Numbered from the stretch's first letter, positions 51,700-59,990 are shown. The stretch: 64,000 nt of DNA from Microbulbifer sp. A4B17 (GCF_003076275.1 NZ_CP029064.1:1436501-1500500), one strand, 5' to 3'. The notes: generated by a model not told the origin, from the letters alone. Numbers and translations: made by a program.

Positions 51700-52744
51700 G
51701 ACGGTAAACAATTTGCGCAGCTCTGTGGAAGAACTGCCTGTTGAGCGACTGCAAGAATATTTGTCCGGCAAAGTCGACGGTTTCAATGGGCCTGTAACGG
51801 TCACCAAATTTCCCGGTGGCCAGTCTAACCCCACTTTCAAGCTGCAAACCCCGGCGCGATCTTATGTTTTACGGCGCCAGCCTCCGGGCAAGTTATTGAA
51901 ATCTGCCCATGCCGTAGATCGGGAGTACCGGGTAATGTCGGCACTCGCCGATACCAATGTGCCGGTGCCCAAGGTATTGCACCTCTGTGAGGACCGGGAC
52001 CTGATCGGTTCTATGTTTTATTTAATGGAATATTGTGAGGGTCGGATATTCTGGAATGCGGCACTGCCGGAAGTTGACGCCGAGCAGCGCAGCGCTATGT
52101 ACGATGAAATGAATCGTGTACTGGCGGCCATGCACAGTTTGGATATTAATGCCGTCGGTCTTTCGGATTACGGCCGACCAGGTAATTACTTCCAGCGGCA
52201 GCTGGACCGCTGGAGCACTCAATATCGAGCCTCTGAGCTGGAGCCCATTGCCGCGATGGATGAGTTGATGGCCTGGTTGGGTGACGTTTTACCGGATGAT
52301 GATGGGCGTATCGCATTGGTGCACGGTGATTACCGGCTGGACAATATGATTTTCCATCCCCAGGAGCCCAAGGTCATAGCGCTTTTGGATTGGGAACTTT
52401 CCACACTGGGACATCCCTATGCCGATCTCGCTTACCAGTGTATGCAAATGCGAATGCCCGCCGGCAAAGACAAAATGTCTGGCCTATTAGGCTTGGATAT
52501 AAAGGCCCTGGGCATCCCCTCCGAAAATCAGTATGTGGCCAAATACTGCCAGCGAATGGGTATTGATGGGATTGATAATTGGCCGTTTTATTTGGCATTT
52601 AGCTTCTTTCGCCTGGCAGCGATTGTTCAGGGGGTGGTCAAGCGTGCAAAAGACGGCAATGCCTCCAATAAAAATGCGGCAAAACTGGGAGCCCTGGTAG
52701 AACCCCTCGCACAAGCTGCATTGGATATCGCTGCTAATGGTTAA
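51692..52744 (+). CDS. Phosphotransferase family protein (APH fold, ACAD10/11 kinase-like)
   Basis: 350 residues. I choose GTG 51692 because GGAGG at 51682-51686 is well placed; ATG 51680 would add four residues. It overlaps the acyl-CoA dehydrogenase gene. Kinase motifs: [12 protein letters not shown] (nucleotide loop), [16 protein letters not shown] (catalytic HGD) and [18 protein letters not shown] (metal-binding D). In ACAD10/11 and bacterial counterparts this kinase phosphorylates 4-hydroxyacyl-CoA so that 4-hydroxy fatty acids can enter beta-oxidation. With the neighbouring dehydrogenase the same role is a strong inference. Confidence 0.9.
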   Translation: MTETVNNLRSSVEELPVERLQEYLSGKVDGFNGPVTVTKFPGGQSNPTFKLQTPARSYVLRRQPPGKLLKSAHAVDREYRVMSALADTNVPVPKVLHLCEDRDLIGSMFYLMEYCEGRIFWNAALPEVDAEQRSAMYDEMNRVLAAMHSLDINAVGLSDYGRPGNYFQRQLDRWSTQYRASELEPIAAMDELMAWLGDVLPDDDGRIALVHGDYRLDNMIFHPQEPKVIALLDWELSTLGHPYADLAYQCMQMRMPAGKDKMSGLLGLDIKALGIPSENQYVAKYCQRMGIDGIDNWPFYLAFSFFRLAAIVQGVVKRAKDGNASNKNAAKLGALVEPLAQAALDIAANG

Positions 52745-52768
52745 CTTCTGAAATTATAAGGATAAGAA

Positions 52769-53545
52769 ATGGCAAAGAATATTTTTGATCTCACGGGAAA
52801 AATTGCCCTGGTAACTGGTGCCAGTCGGGGTATTGGTGAGGCCATCGCAAAACTTTTGGCTGAGCAGGGTGCCCATGTTTTGGTTTCCAGCAGAAAAATC
52901 GAGGGATGTCAGGCCGTAGCCGATGCAATTGTGGATGCCGGTGGCTGTGCCGATGCGATCCCTTGCCATATTGGCAATATGGATAATATCCAGCAGGTTA
53001 TCGGCGATATTCGCGAGCGATTTGGTCGCTTGGATATTTTGGTCAACAATGCGGCGACTAATCCCTATTTTGGTCATATTCTGGATACTGATTTAGCGGC
53101 CTTTGAAAAGACGGTAGAGGTCAATATACGCGGTTATTTCTTTATGTCGGTAGAAGCCGGCAAATTGATGCGAGAGCAGGGTGGTGGCGTTATTGTAAAT
53201 ACCGCCTCAGTGAATGCCTTGCAGCCAGGTGTTGGGCAGGGTATTTACTCAATTACCAAGGCGGCGGTGGTCAATATGACCAAGGCGTTTGCCAAGGAGT
53301 GTGCGCAATTTAATATCCGGGTGAATGCTTTACTACCAGGGCTTACAAAAACCAAATTCGCCGGGGCATTGTTTTCCCACGAGGATATTTATAAGACCGC
53401 TGTCGGCCATATTCCCATGCACCGCCATGCGGAGCCAGAAGAGATGGCGGGTACCGTTTTGTATCTGGTCTCCGATGCTTCCAGTTATACGACTGGAGAA
53501 TGTGTCGTTGTGGATGGTGGTTTGACTTCTTGTGGGGGGATTTAA
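52769..53545 (+). CDS. SDR family oxidoreductase
   Basis: 258 residues, short-chain dehydrogenase. Rossmann motif TGASRGIGEAIA, catalytic Ser region NTASVNALQPG and Tyr-x3-Lys in YSITKAAVV; the C-terminal SYTTGECVVVDGGL is typical. Preceded by AAGGA. Third step of the operon; probably oxidises a hydroxyacyl-CoA or related alcohol. Substrate unknown. Confidence 0.92.
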   Translation: MAKNIFDLTGKIALVTGASRGIGEAIAKLLAEQGAHVLVSSRKIEGCQAVADAIVDAGGCADAIPCHIGNMDNIQQVIGDIRERFGRLDILVNNAATNPYFGHILDTDLAAFEKTVEVNIRGYFFMSVEAGKLMREQGGGVIVNTASVNALQPGVGQGIYSITKAAVVNMTKAFAKECAQFNIRVNALLPGLTKTKFAGALFSHEDIYKTAVGHIPMHRHAEPEEMAGTVLYLVSDASSYTTGECVVVDGGLTSCGGI

Positions 53546-53547
53546 CC

Positions 53548-54324
53548 ATGCATGATCCAATACTCGATTTTAGTGATAAAGTCGCATTGATTACCGGTGC
53601 TGCCAGTGGATTTGGAAAATTACTGGCCCAGGAACTTGGTTCTCGGGGCGCTCGTTTGGTATTGGGAGATATCAATGAAGAGGCCTTGATGCAGTTGGCG
53701 GACAAACTGGGAAGCCAAAATATTGCTGTGCGCGCCCAGCGCTGTGATGTTTCCCAAGAGCCTGATTGCGCTGCACTTGCTCAACTGGCCCAGTCAGAAT
53801 TTGGACAGCTGGATATTGCTGTTAACAATGCCGGCATCGCGCCTCCGATGATGTCTCTCAAGCAGACAGATGAGGCCATGATGGACCTTCAGTACAACGT
53901 TAACCTGAAGGGTGTTTTCCTGGGGCTTAAACACCAGTTGCCCCTGTTGAAAGACACTGGAGGGGTTGTGCTCAACGTTTCCTCTATGGCGGGTCTGGGT
54001 GGTGCCCCCAAGATCGCCTCCTACGCAGCGGCAAAACATGGCGTTATTGGCCTGACCAAAACGGCAGCGATGGAAAATGCCAAGTACGGTATCCGTGTGA
54101 ATGCGATTTGCCCCTTCTATTGCCTGACTCCGATGGTTACCGATATTGCAACGGAAGATGCCTGCCCTGAACAAGTACAGGCGTTTCTCGCCGAAGGGTG
54201 CCCGATGAAACGCTTGGGTAAGCCAGAAGAGGTGGTAGCGGCGATGTTGATGCTGGTTTCCCCAAAAATGACTTACATTACTGGGCAGGCACTGGCGGTA
54301 GATGGTGGCTTGTCGGCCTACTGA
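53548..54324 (+). CDS. SDR family oxidoreductase (second copy)
   Basis: 258 residues from ATG 53548, with GGGGGGA just upstream; an upstream open frame starting at 53500 is rejected. TGAASGFGKLLAQ is the cofactor loop, NVSSMAGLGG the Ser region and YAAAKHGVIG the Tyr-Lys pair. It starts two bases after the first SDR gene ends, so they are coupled. The two are distinct members, not a recent duplication: their sequences differ widely. Confidence 0.92.
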   Translation: MHDPILDFSDKVALITGAASGFGKLLAQELGSRGARLVLGDINEEALMQLADKLGSQNIAVRAQRCDVSQEPDCAALAQLAQSEFGQLDIAVNNAGIAPPMMSLKQTDEAMMDLQYNVNLKGVFLGLKHQLPLLKDTGGVVLNVSSMAGLGGAPKIASYAAAKHGVIGLTKTAAMENAKYGIRVNAICPFYCLTPMVTDIATEDACPEQVQAFLAEGCPMKRLGKPEEVVAAMLMLVSPKMTYITGQALAVDGGLSAY

Positions 54325-54328
54325 GTAA

Positions 54329-54396
54329 GGAGCCTCTGGATAACCCTGGAATATATCTGCAGGCCTACGAGGCATCGCAGCGTTGTTCAGAGGCCT
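54329..54396. repeat. Degenerate short copy of the MITE family
   Basis: The left part GGAGCCTCTGGATAACCC (54329-54346) matches the element end at 8553 in nearly all positions; the right part TTGTTCAGAGGCC near 54383-54395 matches the other end. About 68 bases, interior differs. It lies between the second SDR gene and the MaoC gene, inside the operon. Confidence 0.55.
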
Positions 54397-54434
54397 GATC
54401 AATAACTGGAATGAAAATCGAAAGGGAGCCTTCG

Positions 54435-54893
54435 ATGCCTGTAGAGATTTCACCTGATAACCTCAATCAGTACATTGGTTTTGAAACAGAGCCCACTGCC
54501 TGGTTTGAGATTGACCAGCAACGAGTTGACAGTTTTGCTGAGTGCACCTTGGATCGACAGTTCATCCATGTAGACCCGGAGGCAGCTGCTAAAACTCCCT
54601 TTGGAGGGACGGTTGCCCATGGCTTTCTCTCCTTGTCACTACTGCCATATTTTGTAGGATCCTTGCAGATAACGGTCGCGGGTGCCTATATGGGGGTGAA
54701 TTATGGATTGGATAAAGTCCGCTTTATCAGCCCGGTAAAGACAGGTAGTCGGGTACGCGTCTCTGGGAAAATACTGGATATTACGGAGAAGAGAGAGTCT
54801 CAGTATCAAATTAGGCTGATGGTGACAATGGAAATAGAGGGAGAGGCGAAGCCCGCTTTAGTTGCAGAGTGGATTTTCCTGCAGATTACCTAG
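54435..54893 (+). CDS. MaoC family (R)-hydratase
   Basis: 152 residues from ATG 54435, which has AAGGGAG at 54422-54428. Hot-dog fold hydratase/dehydratase. The catalytic Asp-His region is CTLDRQFIHVDPEAAAKTPF, followed by TVAHGFLSLSLLPYF. Members hydrate trans-2-enoyl-CoA. Last gene of the lipid-catabolism operon, separated from the SDR gene by a MITE relic. Confidence 0.9.
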   Translation: MPVEISPDNLNQYIGFETEPTAWFEIDQQRVDSFAECTLDRQFIHVDPEAAAKTPFGGTVAHGFLSLSLLPYFVGSLQITVAGAYMGVNYGLDKVRFISPVKTGSRVRVSGKILDITEKRESQYQIRLMVTMEIEGEAKPALVAEWIFLQIT

Positions 54894-54915
54894 TAGGAGT
54901 AGTAGAAGTCTTGGC

Positions 54916-54948
54916 CACCACTTTTATAAGTCGTAATGGAAAGTGGTG
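54916..54948 (+). terminator. Hairpin after MaoC gene
   Basis: CACCACTTT (54916-54924) pairs with AAAGTGGTG (54940-54948), loop 15. No U-tract follows. Possible end of the lipid operon. Confidence 0.4.
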
Positions 54949-54982
54949 TCTGCGATTTGTTTGAGAGCTATTTAAGATGAGT

Positions 54983-55507
54983 TTATATAAGTGGTTCTTC
55001 TTTAAGAATATTGAGGCCCATGCGAACAATATTTAGGTGAGAAGCGGAAATACCTTTTTTAAAATAATCGCCCGTAAGGTTAAACTGTTGAACCTCAATA
55101 AATGGTGAGGATAAGGTACATCCCCAGTAGGGGTTTATACCCCACCAGCCATATTTTCCGGCGGTTCTGGGGTTTCTTTGAAAGAAGTTGTAAGCCTTTT
55201 TGATATTGTTATATTTGAGCTTGAATTTTCTTTTGTCATTTATGCTGTGGGCATCAAATATCACTAGGCATTGTATAGAGATGCCTTGGCGACCAAGTGC
55301 GTTTGCGATTTTTATTGCGGTATTTCCCCCTCTACTGTAGCCAAACAGTATTGCTGTTTTATTGCGTGAAATCCCATTTTTAAGGTAGCGATAAATAGTA
55401 AGCTTTCTTGTATGGGAGAATATCCGCCCGTCAAGTTGGTTGATCACTGACTTAAGTACCGGATTTTCTCCGGCAGAAGGGCCACCGGCACCGTAGATGC
55501 CCGCCAC
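54983..55507 (-). CDS. Alpha/beta hydrolase-like protein, unusual N-terminus
   Basis: 174 residues from a GTG start. Contains the strand IYGAGG and the nucleophile elbow FGYSRGGNTAIKIANAL (GxSxG), then IFDAHS as a candidate acid site. The size is small for a full hydrolase. The frame stays open for 25 more codons upstream (ending HYIVAGIYGAGG), with no ATG, GTG or TTG there, only a CTG. So the strand before the oxyanion loop may be lost or use an odd start. AT-rich compared with its neighbours; may be a recent acquisition or a decaying gene. Confidence 0.5.
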   Translation of the reverse strand: MAGIYGAGGPSAGENPVLKSVINQLDGRIFSHTRKLTIYRYLKNGISRNKTAILFGYSRGGNTAIKIANALGRQGISIQCLVIFDAHSINDKRKFKLKYNNIKKAYNFFQRNPRTAGKYGWWGINPYWGCTLSSPFIEVQQFNLTGDYFKKGISASHLNIVRMGLNILKEEPLI

Positions 55508-55582
55508 AATATAATGGCTAAGTTGGGACTGTATAGGGAGTGAGAATTCGAATTGGCCGCTTGAACTTGATATCAGTTGTTT

Positions 55583-56047
55583 CTAGCTCCTTGAAGCCGT
55601 ACTCGATAAAATCCGACAGTGACGCTTAGCGCTTTTACGCAATTCATCTGGCAGGGGCTCTTCACTTTCACTCTGCTGTTCTGCCCGCCAGTAATGGCAC
55701 AATGCAACATACTCGCCACTATTTACCTGATTGCGCAGTGCGAGCCAAGGGTCTGGTTTAGGGATAATTGGTGCTGCAGTTTCTTTCCAGTCCCTTAAAA
55801 CCGGTTCGTATGAATGCTGCTCTTCGGGGCCTGCTTTGTGTGTGAAGGCGCCCAAGTGCTGTGCTGGGTGTACTAGCAGCAATAGGGCAGTTACTACACT
55901 GCAGCTCACGGTTGCCCGAGATAGCAGGTGATTGATATTTACTTTTGGCTTATACGCTTGGGCTGTTTTATATAGATCGTCATCCAGCTGTTGAGGGGAA
56001 GTCAACGTTTCGGCTTCTTTAAAATATTGATTTTCCCAATTGCTCAT
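55583..56047 (-). CDS. Single-helix membrane protein, possible anti-sigma partner
   Basis: 154 residues, function not recognised. One central hydrophobic segment (VVTALLLLVHPAQHL near 52-66) follows a cytoplasmic region of about 45 residues. The N-terminal part and the place 13 bases after an ECF-like sigma gene suggest an anti-sigma factor or regulator. The C-terminal part would be outside. It lacks the zinc HxxxCxxC motif of common anti-sigmas. Confidence 0.55.
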   Translation of the reverse strand: MSNWENQYFKEAETLTSPQQLDDDLYKTAQAYKPKVNINHLLSRATVSCSVVTALLLLVHPAQHLGAFTHKAGPEEQHSYEPVLRDWKETAAPIIPKPDPWLALRNQVNSGEYVALCHYWRAEQQSESEEPLPDELRKSAKRHCRILSSTASRS

Positions 56048-56060
56048 ATCACTAACTCAA

Positions 56061-56588
56061 TTACTCTTCGATAATTTCTACTTGCCAGGGTTTTCTCTCT
56101 GATCCATAAATAGCGTCATCCAGAGATGATCGTGCGCGATGATATAGGGTTCGGCACTTGTTCAGTGAGAGTTGCTCAATATCCGCCACTGTTGCCAGTG
56201 GTAGTTTGCACTCTATATGCAGTAATAAAACATTACGCAGCTGTGAAGGTAATTTTTGGATCGCCGCGAGAATTCTGTTCTGCTGAGGGGGTTCTTGTGC
56301 GTGTGTCTTAGAGCTATTGAACTCCTCGTGCCTGAGTAATTTGTTGACCTGAATAAAAAGCCAACTCTTCAGCATGCGCCCATGTAGTTCTGGAGGATTC
56401 TCCAAAATGCCACGCCAGAGTTTTTGCAAGAGCAAAGTAGTTGAAGATGGTGCCATTTGTATGCAGTAGCGATAGAGGGAATCTTTGTGACGACTGTAGA
56501 GCAGACGGAAAACAGTCGGTTTCCGCGACTCCTTGTAATATTGGAATAGCGCTTCGTCAGATAGGTGGCGTAATTCTTTGCGAGACAA
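56061..56588 (-). CDS. ECF-like RNA polymerase sigma factor
   Basis: 175 residues. Region 2 includes FRLLYSRHKDSLYRYCIQMA; region 4 is ILAAIQKLPSQLRNVLLLHI with LATVADIEQLSLNKCRTLYH, an HTH of ECF type. The sequence diverges from classical families but the two-domain shape fits. It is followed by the single-helix protein, its likely regulator. No target promoter could be identified. Confidence 0.75.
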   Translation of the reverse strand: MSRKELRHLSDEALFQYYKESRKPTVFRLLYSRHKDSLYRYCIQMAPSSTTLLLQKLWRGILENPPELHGRMLKSWLFIQVNKLLRHEEFNSSKTHAQEPPQQNRILAAIQKLPSQLRNVLLLHIECKLPLATVADIEQLSLNKCRTLYHRARSSLDDAIYGSERKPWQVEIIEE

Positions 56589-56861
56589 TGTCTTTAGCCT
56601 CCGTACGCAAATTATCCGGCCTCGTACCGCTGGTCGAGTATGGGTTTATGCGGCGTCAATAAAGAAGATTGTAGTATGCTTCTGCGTCGTAAATATTCTC
56701 CGGCCAGTATTTATAATTTCAGCCGATGTCACTGCGCGACAGACACTAATCTTCGAGCTTGCGAAGTATAGTTGCCTCTGGTTTGGTGGGTGGTTGCTCG
56801 GGTAACGGCCAACGCCAGATTTATTGATAGATGATGGTGCGCCTTAATAAAGAGTTAGGCG

Positions 56862-57938
56862 TCAAAAAATGGTTTTTTCCGGCAGGGGCAATGGTAATTG
56901 AATGGGTCCCTGCCCCGCGCGCAGGTCTGTGAGACGCAAGCCTACCCCGAGAAGACGAATAGGCGCAGGACGCTTATCACGACACTCTTGCAACAGCTGA
57001 CGAAATTCAGAAATTCGCCCAGCGCGGCTGCTGCGCTCGTGAGTACTGGTAGTAAAGTCCGCGTACTTTACTTTAACGGTGGCACCGTTTACCTCGTAGC
57101 GATCGCCGAGTTTTTCCAGGCGTTCCAACAGGCGCATATAGAGCTCTGTCAGTTGTTCCAGCCACTCCTCATAACTGGACAAGTCCTCTCGAAAAGTTCG
57201 CTCGACACTAACACTCTTGCGTGATCCATCACCACTGACCGGGCGATCATCAATGCCACGACAGAGGTCGTAAAGGCGGCGGCCAAATTTCCCAAATTTC
57301 TTGCTCAATTCAATTTGTGAAAAATTGCGTAAATCCGCACAGGTGCGAATGCCCTGGCGATGCATTTTCTCTGCGGTTACTCGCCCCACACCGTGTATTT
57401 TGTTGATCGGCAGGCGCAAAACAAATTGATCGACTTCGTCTGGGGTAACGACCGTTAATCCGTCGGGCTTCTGCCAGTCACTGGCAATTTTGGCCAGGAA
57501 TTTATTCGGGGCGACTCCGGCTGAAATTGTGATACCGAGATTATCCCGCACCCTCTGCCGGATCTCTTCTGCAATCAAGGTGGCGCTGCCGTGGCACCGA
57601 CCGCTGTCGGTGACATCCAGGAAGGCTTCGTCCAGGGATAGGGGCTCAATATCGTCACAGTAATCGAGGAAAATCTCTCGTATCTGTCCGCTGACCTCCC
57701 GGTACTTGGCCATATTGCCGGGTACTACAATCAAATCAGGGCACAGTTTCTTGGCTTGGGCGGTAGGCATTGCGGAGCGAACTCCATAGCTGCGCGCTTC
57801 ATAGTTGCAGGTAGAGATCACTCCTCGTCGGTTGCTACTGCCACCAACGGCCAGGGGGCGTCCACGGAGATTGGGATCGTCACGCATTTCGACCGAGGCG
57901 TAGAAGCAATCACAATCACAGTGGATGATCTTTCTCAT
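56862..57938 (-). CDS. dinB: DNA polymerase IV (Y-family)
   Basis: Translesion polymerase, 358 residues from the ATG at 57938. Starts MRKIIHCDCDCFYASVEM with catalytic Asp, and has the second acidic pair in PLSLDEAFLDVT; the thumb has NKIHGVGRVTAEKM and the little finger ends near QLPLPLPEKTIF. An earlier upstream start would add 44 residues of non-homologous sequence and is rejected. A LexA-like box lies directly before the start. Confidence 0.93.
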   Translation of the reverse strand: MRKIIHCDCDCFYASVEMRDDPNLRGRPLAVGGSSNRRGVISTCNYEARSYGVRSAMPTAQAKKLCPDLIVVPGNMAKYREVSGQIREIFLDYCDDIEPLSLDEAFLDVTDSGRCHGSATLIAEEIRQRVRDNLGITISAGVAPNKFLAKIASDWQKPDGLTVVTPDEVDQFVLRLPINKIHGVGRVTAEKMHRQGIRTCADLRNFSQIELSKKFGKFGRRLYDLCRGIDDRPVSGDGSRKSVSVERTFREDLSSYEEWLEQLTELYMRLLERLEKLGDRYEVNGATVKVKYADFTTSTHERSSRAGRISEFRQLLQECRDKRPAPIRLLGVGLRLTDLRAGQGPIQLPLPLPEKTIF

Positions 57939-57939
57939 G

Positions 57940-57955
57940 CTGTGATTATATACAG
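57940..57955. promoter_or_regulatory. LexA (SOS) box overlapping dinB promoter
   Basis: CTGTGATTATATACAG, a perfect CTGT-N8-ACAG. It lies one base before the dinB start codon. Read on the reverse strand it includes TATAAT, a consensus -10, placing the transcription start at or near the ATG. LexA bound here would block RNA polymerase, and the mRNA could be leaderless. Confidence 0.85.
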
Positions 57956-58020
57956 TGTTGTATAGTGCCAGGAAGTAATTTATGCCACCCGGACACCCGG
58001 CGAAGATAGGTAGGTGAATA

Positions 58021-58563
58021 ATGAGCAGTATTCCGTTGGTAGATTGCCCAACTTCCGATGATGTAGCCAAGGTGTTTGATGAAATTCAGGATGAATTGGG
58101 GGGAATCCCCAGTCTGTTCCGGATCTACGCTCAGCACCCGGGGCTGTTGGAGGCAAACTGGGATAAATTTAAAGCTGTGATGATACACGGTTGCCTGTCG
58201 GCTCAACTAAAAGAGGCGATTGGCCTGGCGGTCTCTGCTGATAATCACTGTGACTATGGTATCTACCACCACTGCATGTCTCTCGAGATGCTCGGGGTGG
58301 AAACGGATGAAGTGATGCGTATTCGCACTGATCCCAAGCATGTACATTTTTCCGAAAAAGAGCATGCGCTGTTTGACTTGGCGCGGAATGCAAATAGCGC
58401 GCCGGACGACCACCGACAGCACTTGATAGCCTCTGCGCGAAAGCTGGGTGCCGGCGATGATGAGATTTTGGAAGCCTTGGGCGTAATGGAGATGGTGCTG
58501 GGGGCCAATCACATCGCTGAGGTGCTCAGCCTGGACCCCACAAGAGTGCCCCACAAGAAATAA
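58021..58563 (+). CDS. AhpD/carboxymuconolactone decarboxylase-like protein
   Basis: 180 residues, AhpD-like helical fold. Key region ADNHCDYGIYHHC: AhpD-type enzymes have a CxxC here, but the second Cys is Gly (Cys77, Gly80); Cys85 follows the His pair. So the usual peroxidase disulfide is unlikely, though a Cys77-Cys85 pair is possible. Glu65 and His83/His84 remain. It is divergent from dinB, sharing the region with the SOS box, so SOS or oxidative stress control is possible. Molecular function unclear. Confidence 0.75.
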   Translation: MSSIPLVDCPTSDDVAKVFDEIQDELGGIPSLFRIYAQHPGLLEANWDKFKAVMIHGCLSAQLKEAIGLAVSADNHCDYGIYHHCMSLEMLGVETDEVMRIRTDPKHVHFSEKEHALFDLARNANSAPDDHRQHLIASARKLGAGDDEILEALGVMEMVLGANHIAEVLSLDPTRVPHKK

Positions 58564-58590
58564 TGACGGCAATTTACTGAACAGGCAGTA

Positions 58591-58749
58591 CTACCTGGGC
58601 CTGCCGAATATCAGTGCCAGTACAAACATCACAATGAAAATAAAGAAGAGAATCTTGGCTATTTCAGTTGCGGTAGAGGCGATGCCACTGAAGCCAAAGA
58701 AAGCGGCGATCAATGCAATGACCAGGAAAGTGACAGCCCAGCGCAACAT
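58591..58749 (-). CDS. DUF1328 membrane peptide, YtjA-like
   Basis: 52 residues. The product begins [18 protein letters not shown] and ends ALIFGRPR, with two hydrophobic helices and a short loop ([14 protein letters not shown]). This is the DUF1328/YtjA family, common in proteobacteria, function unknown. GGGAG precedes the ATG and lies within a hairpin stem. It is on the same strand as the polysaccharide deacetylase gene, 45 bases after it. Confidence 0.9.
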   Translation of the reverse strand: MLRWAVTFLVIALIAAFFGFSGIASTATEIAKILFFIFIVMFVLALIFGRPR

Positions 58750-58751
58750 AA

Positions 58752-58780
58752 GAAGCTCCCGAAGCAGTGGAGGGAGCTTC
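58752..58780 (-). promoter_or_regulatory. Hairpin covering the DUF1328 ribosome-binding site
   Basis: GAAGCTCCC (58752-58760) and GGGAGCTTC (58772-58780) form a perfect 9-bp stem with an 11-base loop immediately upstream of the DUF1328 start. The Shine-Dalgarno GGGAG is in the stem, so translation may be held down until the stem opens. Confidence 0.5.
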
Positions 58781-58794
58781 AGGCTCCCGCTCCG

Positions 58795-59490
58795 CTAATT
58801 GATAGAGTCCTGTTTCACAGATTCCAAATGGTCACCTGCTTTAATCAGGGTTAATTGCTCCAGTGTGGCAAACTGGAAGCCCTTTTGCCTGAGTTGTGCC
58901 GTAATCAGGGGCAACGCCTCCATTACCTGATGGTGCTGGCCGTGCATTGGGTGCAGCAAAACCACACTCCCATCTCTGGCCTTTTTGGATACGTAGTCTG
59001 CTGCGGCCTGGGGACCACCGGTTTGCAGGTGCTCAGAGGGGTCTATATCCCAACGGGCGATTGTGAACTGATGATTATCCAGTAGTGCGCCCAGCTCTTC
59101 AGATACCTTTCCATGTGGCGGTAGGAACATGGGCTTATTGGTATAGCCATTGCTCTGCAGCAGTCGGCAGGTTTTTTTAATCTCCTCCCTGGCGTTGCTC
59201 AAGGGCATTTCGGCAAGGTTCATATGAGAATAACCGTGGTTGCCCAACTGGTGCCCAGCCTGAATGATCGCCTGAGTCTGTGTGGGGAATCTCTCCATAT
59301 CCTGCCCTGTGGGGAAGAAAGTGGCAGTAACTTGCAGGGAATCGAGCCGTTTCAGCAGGGGTTCGGTTTTATCGGGTGAGGGCCCCTCATCAAAAATAAG
59401 TGCGACCCATTTATTCTTTCCCGGTGTCGCTTGAGTCATGGCTGAAAAGATAAGAAACCAAGCGCAAATAGCAGTCATTATTATTTTCAT
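58795..59490 (-). CDS. Polysaccharide deacetylase family protein
   Basis: 231 residues with a signal peptide (TAICAWFLIFSAMTQA), so exported. NodB-type metal-dependent deacetylase: motif 1 is IFDEGPS (usual TFDDGPS, one Asp replaced by Glu), motif 2 is GNHGYSHMN with both His, and later PPHGKVSEE and WDIDPSEH. Likely acts on an acetylated cell-wall or exogenous amino-sugar polymer such as chitin oligomers or peptidoglycan. Lies between fdxA and the DUF1328 gene. Confidence 0.87.
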   Translation of the reverse strand: MKIIMTAICAWFLIFSAMTQATPGKNKWVALIFDEGPSPDKTEPLLKRLDSLQVTATFFPTGQDMERFPTQTQAIIQAGHQLGNHGYSHMNLAEMPLSNAREEIKKTCRLLQSNGYTNKPMFLPPHGKVSEELGALLDNHQFTIARWDIDPSEHLQTGGPQAAADYVSKKARDGSVVLLHPMHGQHHQVMEALPLITAQLRQKGFQFATLEQLTLIKAGDHLESVKQDSIN

Positions 59491-59510
59491 TTTTATGTTC
59501 CTGCTGATAT

Positions 59511-59539
59511 AAAAAAAGCCGTCAATGACGGCTTTTTTT
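59511..59539. terminator. Bidirectional terminator after fdxA
   Basis: AAAAAAAGCCGTCA (59511-59524) and TGACGGCTTTTTTT (59526-59539) form a palindromic hairpin with A/T tracts on both sides. It stops fdxA transcripts before the deacetylase gene. Confidence 0.9.
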
Positions 59540-59547
59540 GAATTTCT

Positions 59548-59871
59548 CTAGCGTTCCAGCTGGTCCAGCTTGCCCTTTTTGCCATCCCACTCCTCGGCAT
59601 CCGGCAGCGGGTCTTTCTTCTCGGTAATATTGGGCCAGACCTCGGCGAGTTCTGCGTTCAACTCGATAAACTCCTGCTGATCGTCTGGAACCTCATCCTC
59701 CGAGAAAATTGCGTTGGCGGGGCACTCCGGCTCACACAAGGCGCAGTCGATACACTCGTCTGGATGAATTACCAGGAAGTTGGGGCCTTCGTAAAAACAG
59801 TCTACCGGGCAAACCTCTACACAGTCGGTGTATTTACACTTAATGCAGTTTTCCCCAATTACGAATGTCAT
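59548..59871 (-). CDS. fdxA: Seven-iron ferredoxin FdxA
   Basis: 107 residues from ATG at 59871, with GAGGG at good spacing; a longer upstream start is rejected because FdxA begins [17 protein letters not shown]. Two cluster motifs are visible: [18 protein letters not shown] for the 3Fe-4S part and [12 protein letters not shown] for the 4Fe-4S part. The C-terminal acidic tail is typical of the Azotobacter-type ferredoxin. Cytoplasmic electron carrier. It follows mutS on the same strand, as in pseudomonads. Confidence 0.97.
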   Translation of the reverse strand: MTFVIGENCIKCKYTDCVEVCPVDCFYEGPNFLVIHPDECIDCALCEPECPANAIFSEDEVPDDQQEFIELNAELAEVWPNITEKKDPLPDAEEWDGKKGKLDQLER

Positions 59872-59990
59872 GTTTGTCCCTCGATAGTGCCACTGAATTC
59901 TTCGTGCAGCGGATTTTATCAATTACTGGCGCGAATTGTAGTGGCTTTTCAGTCGATTTAGTTCACTGTTTATAACAGGATGCACTGGGC

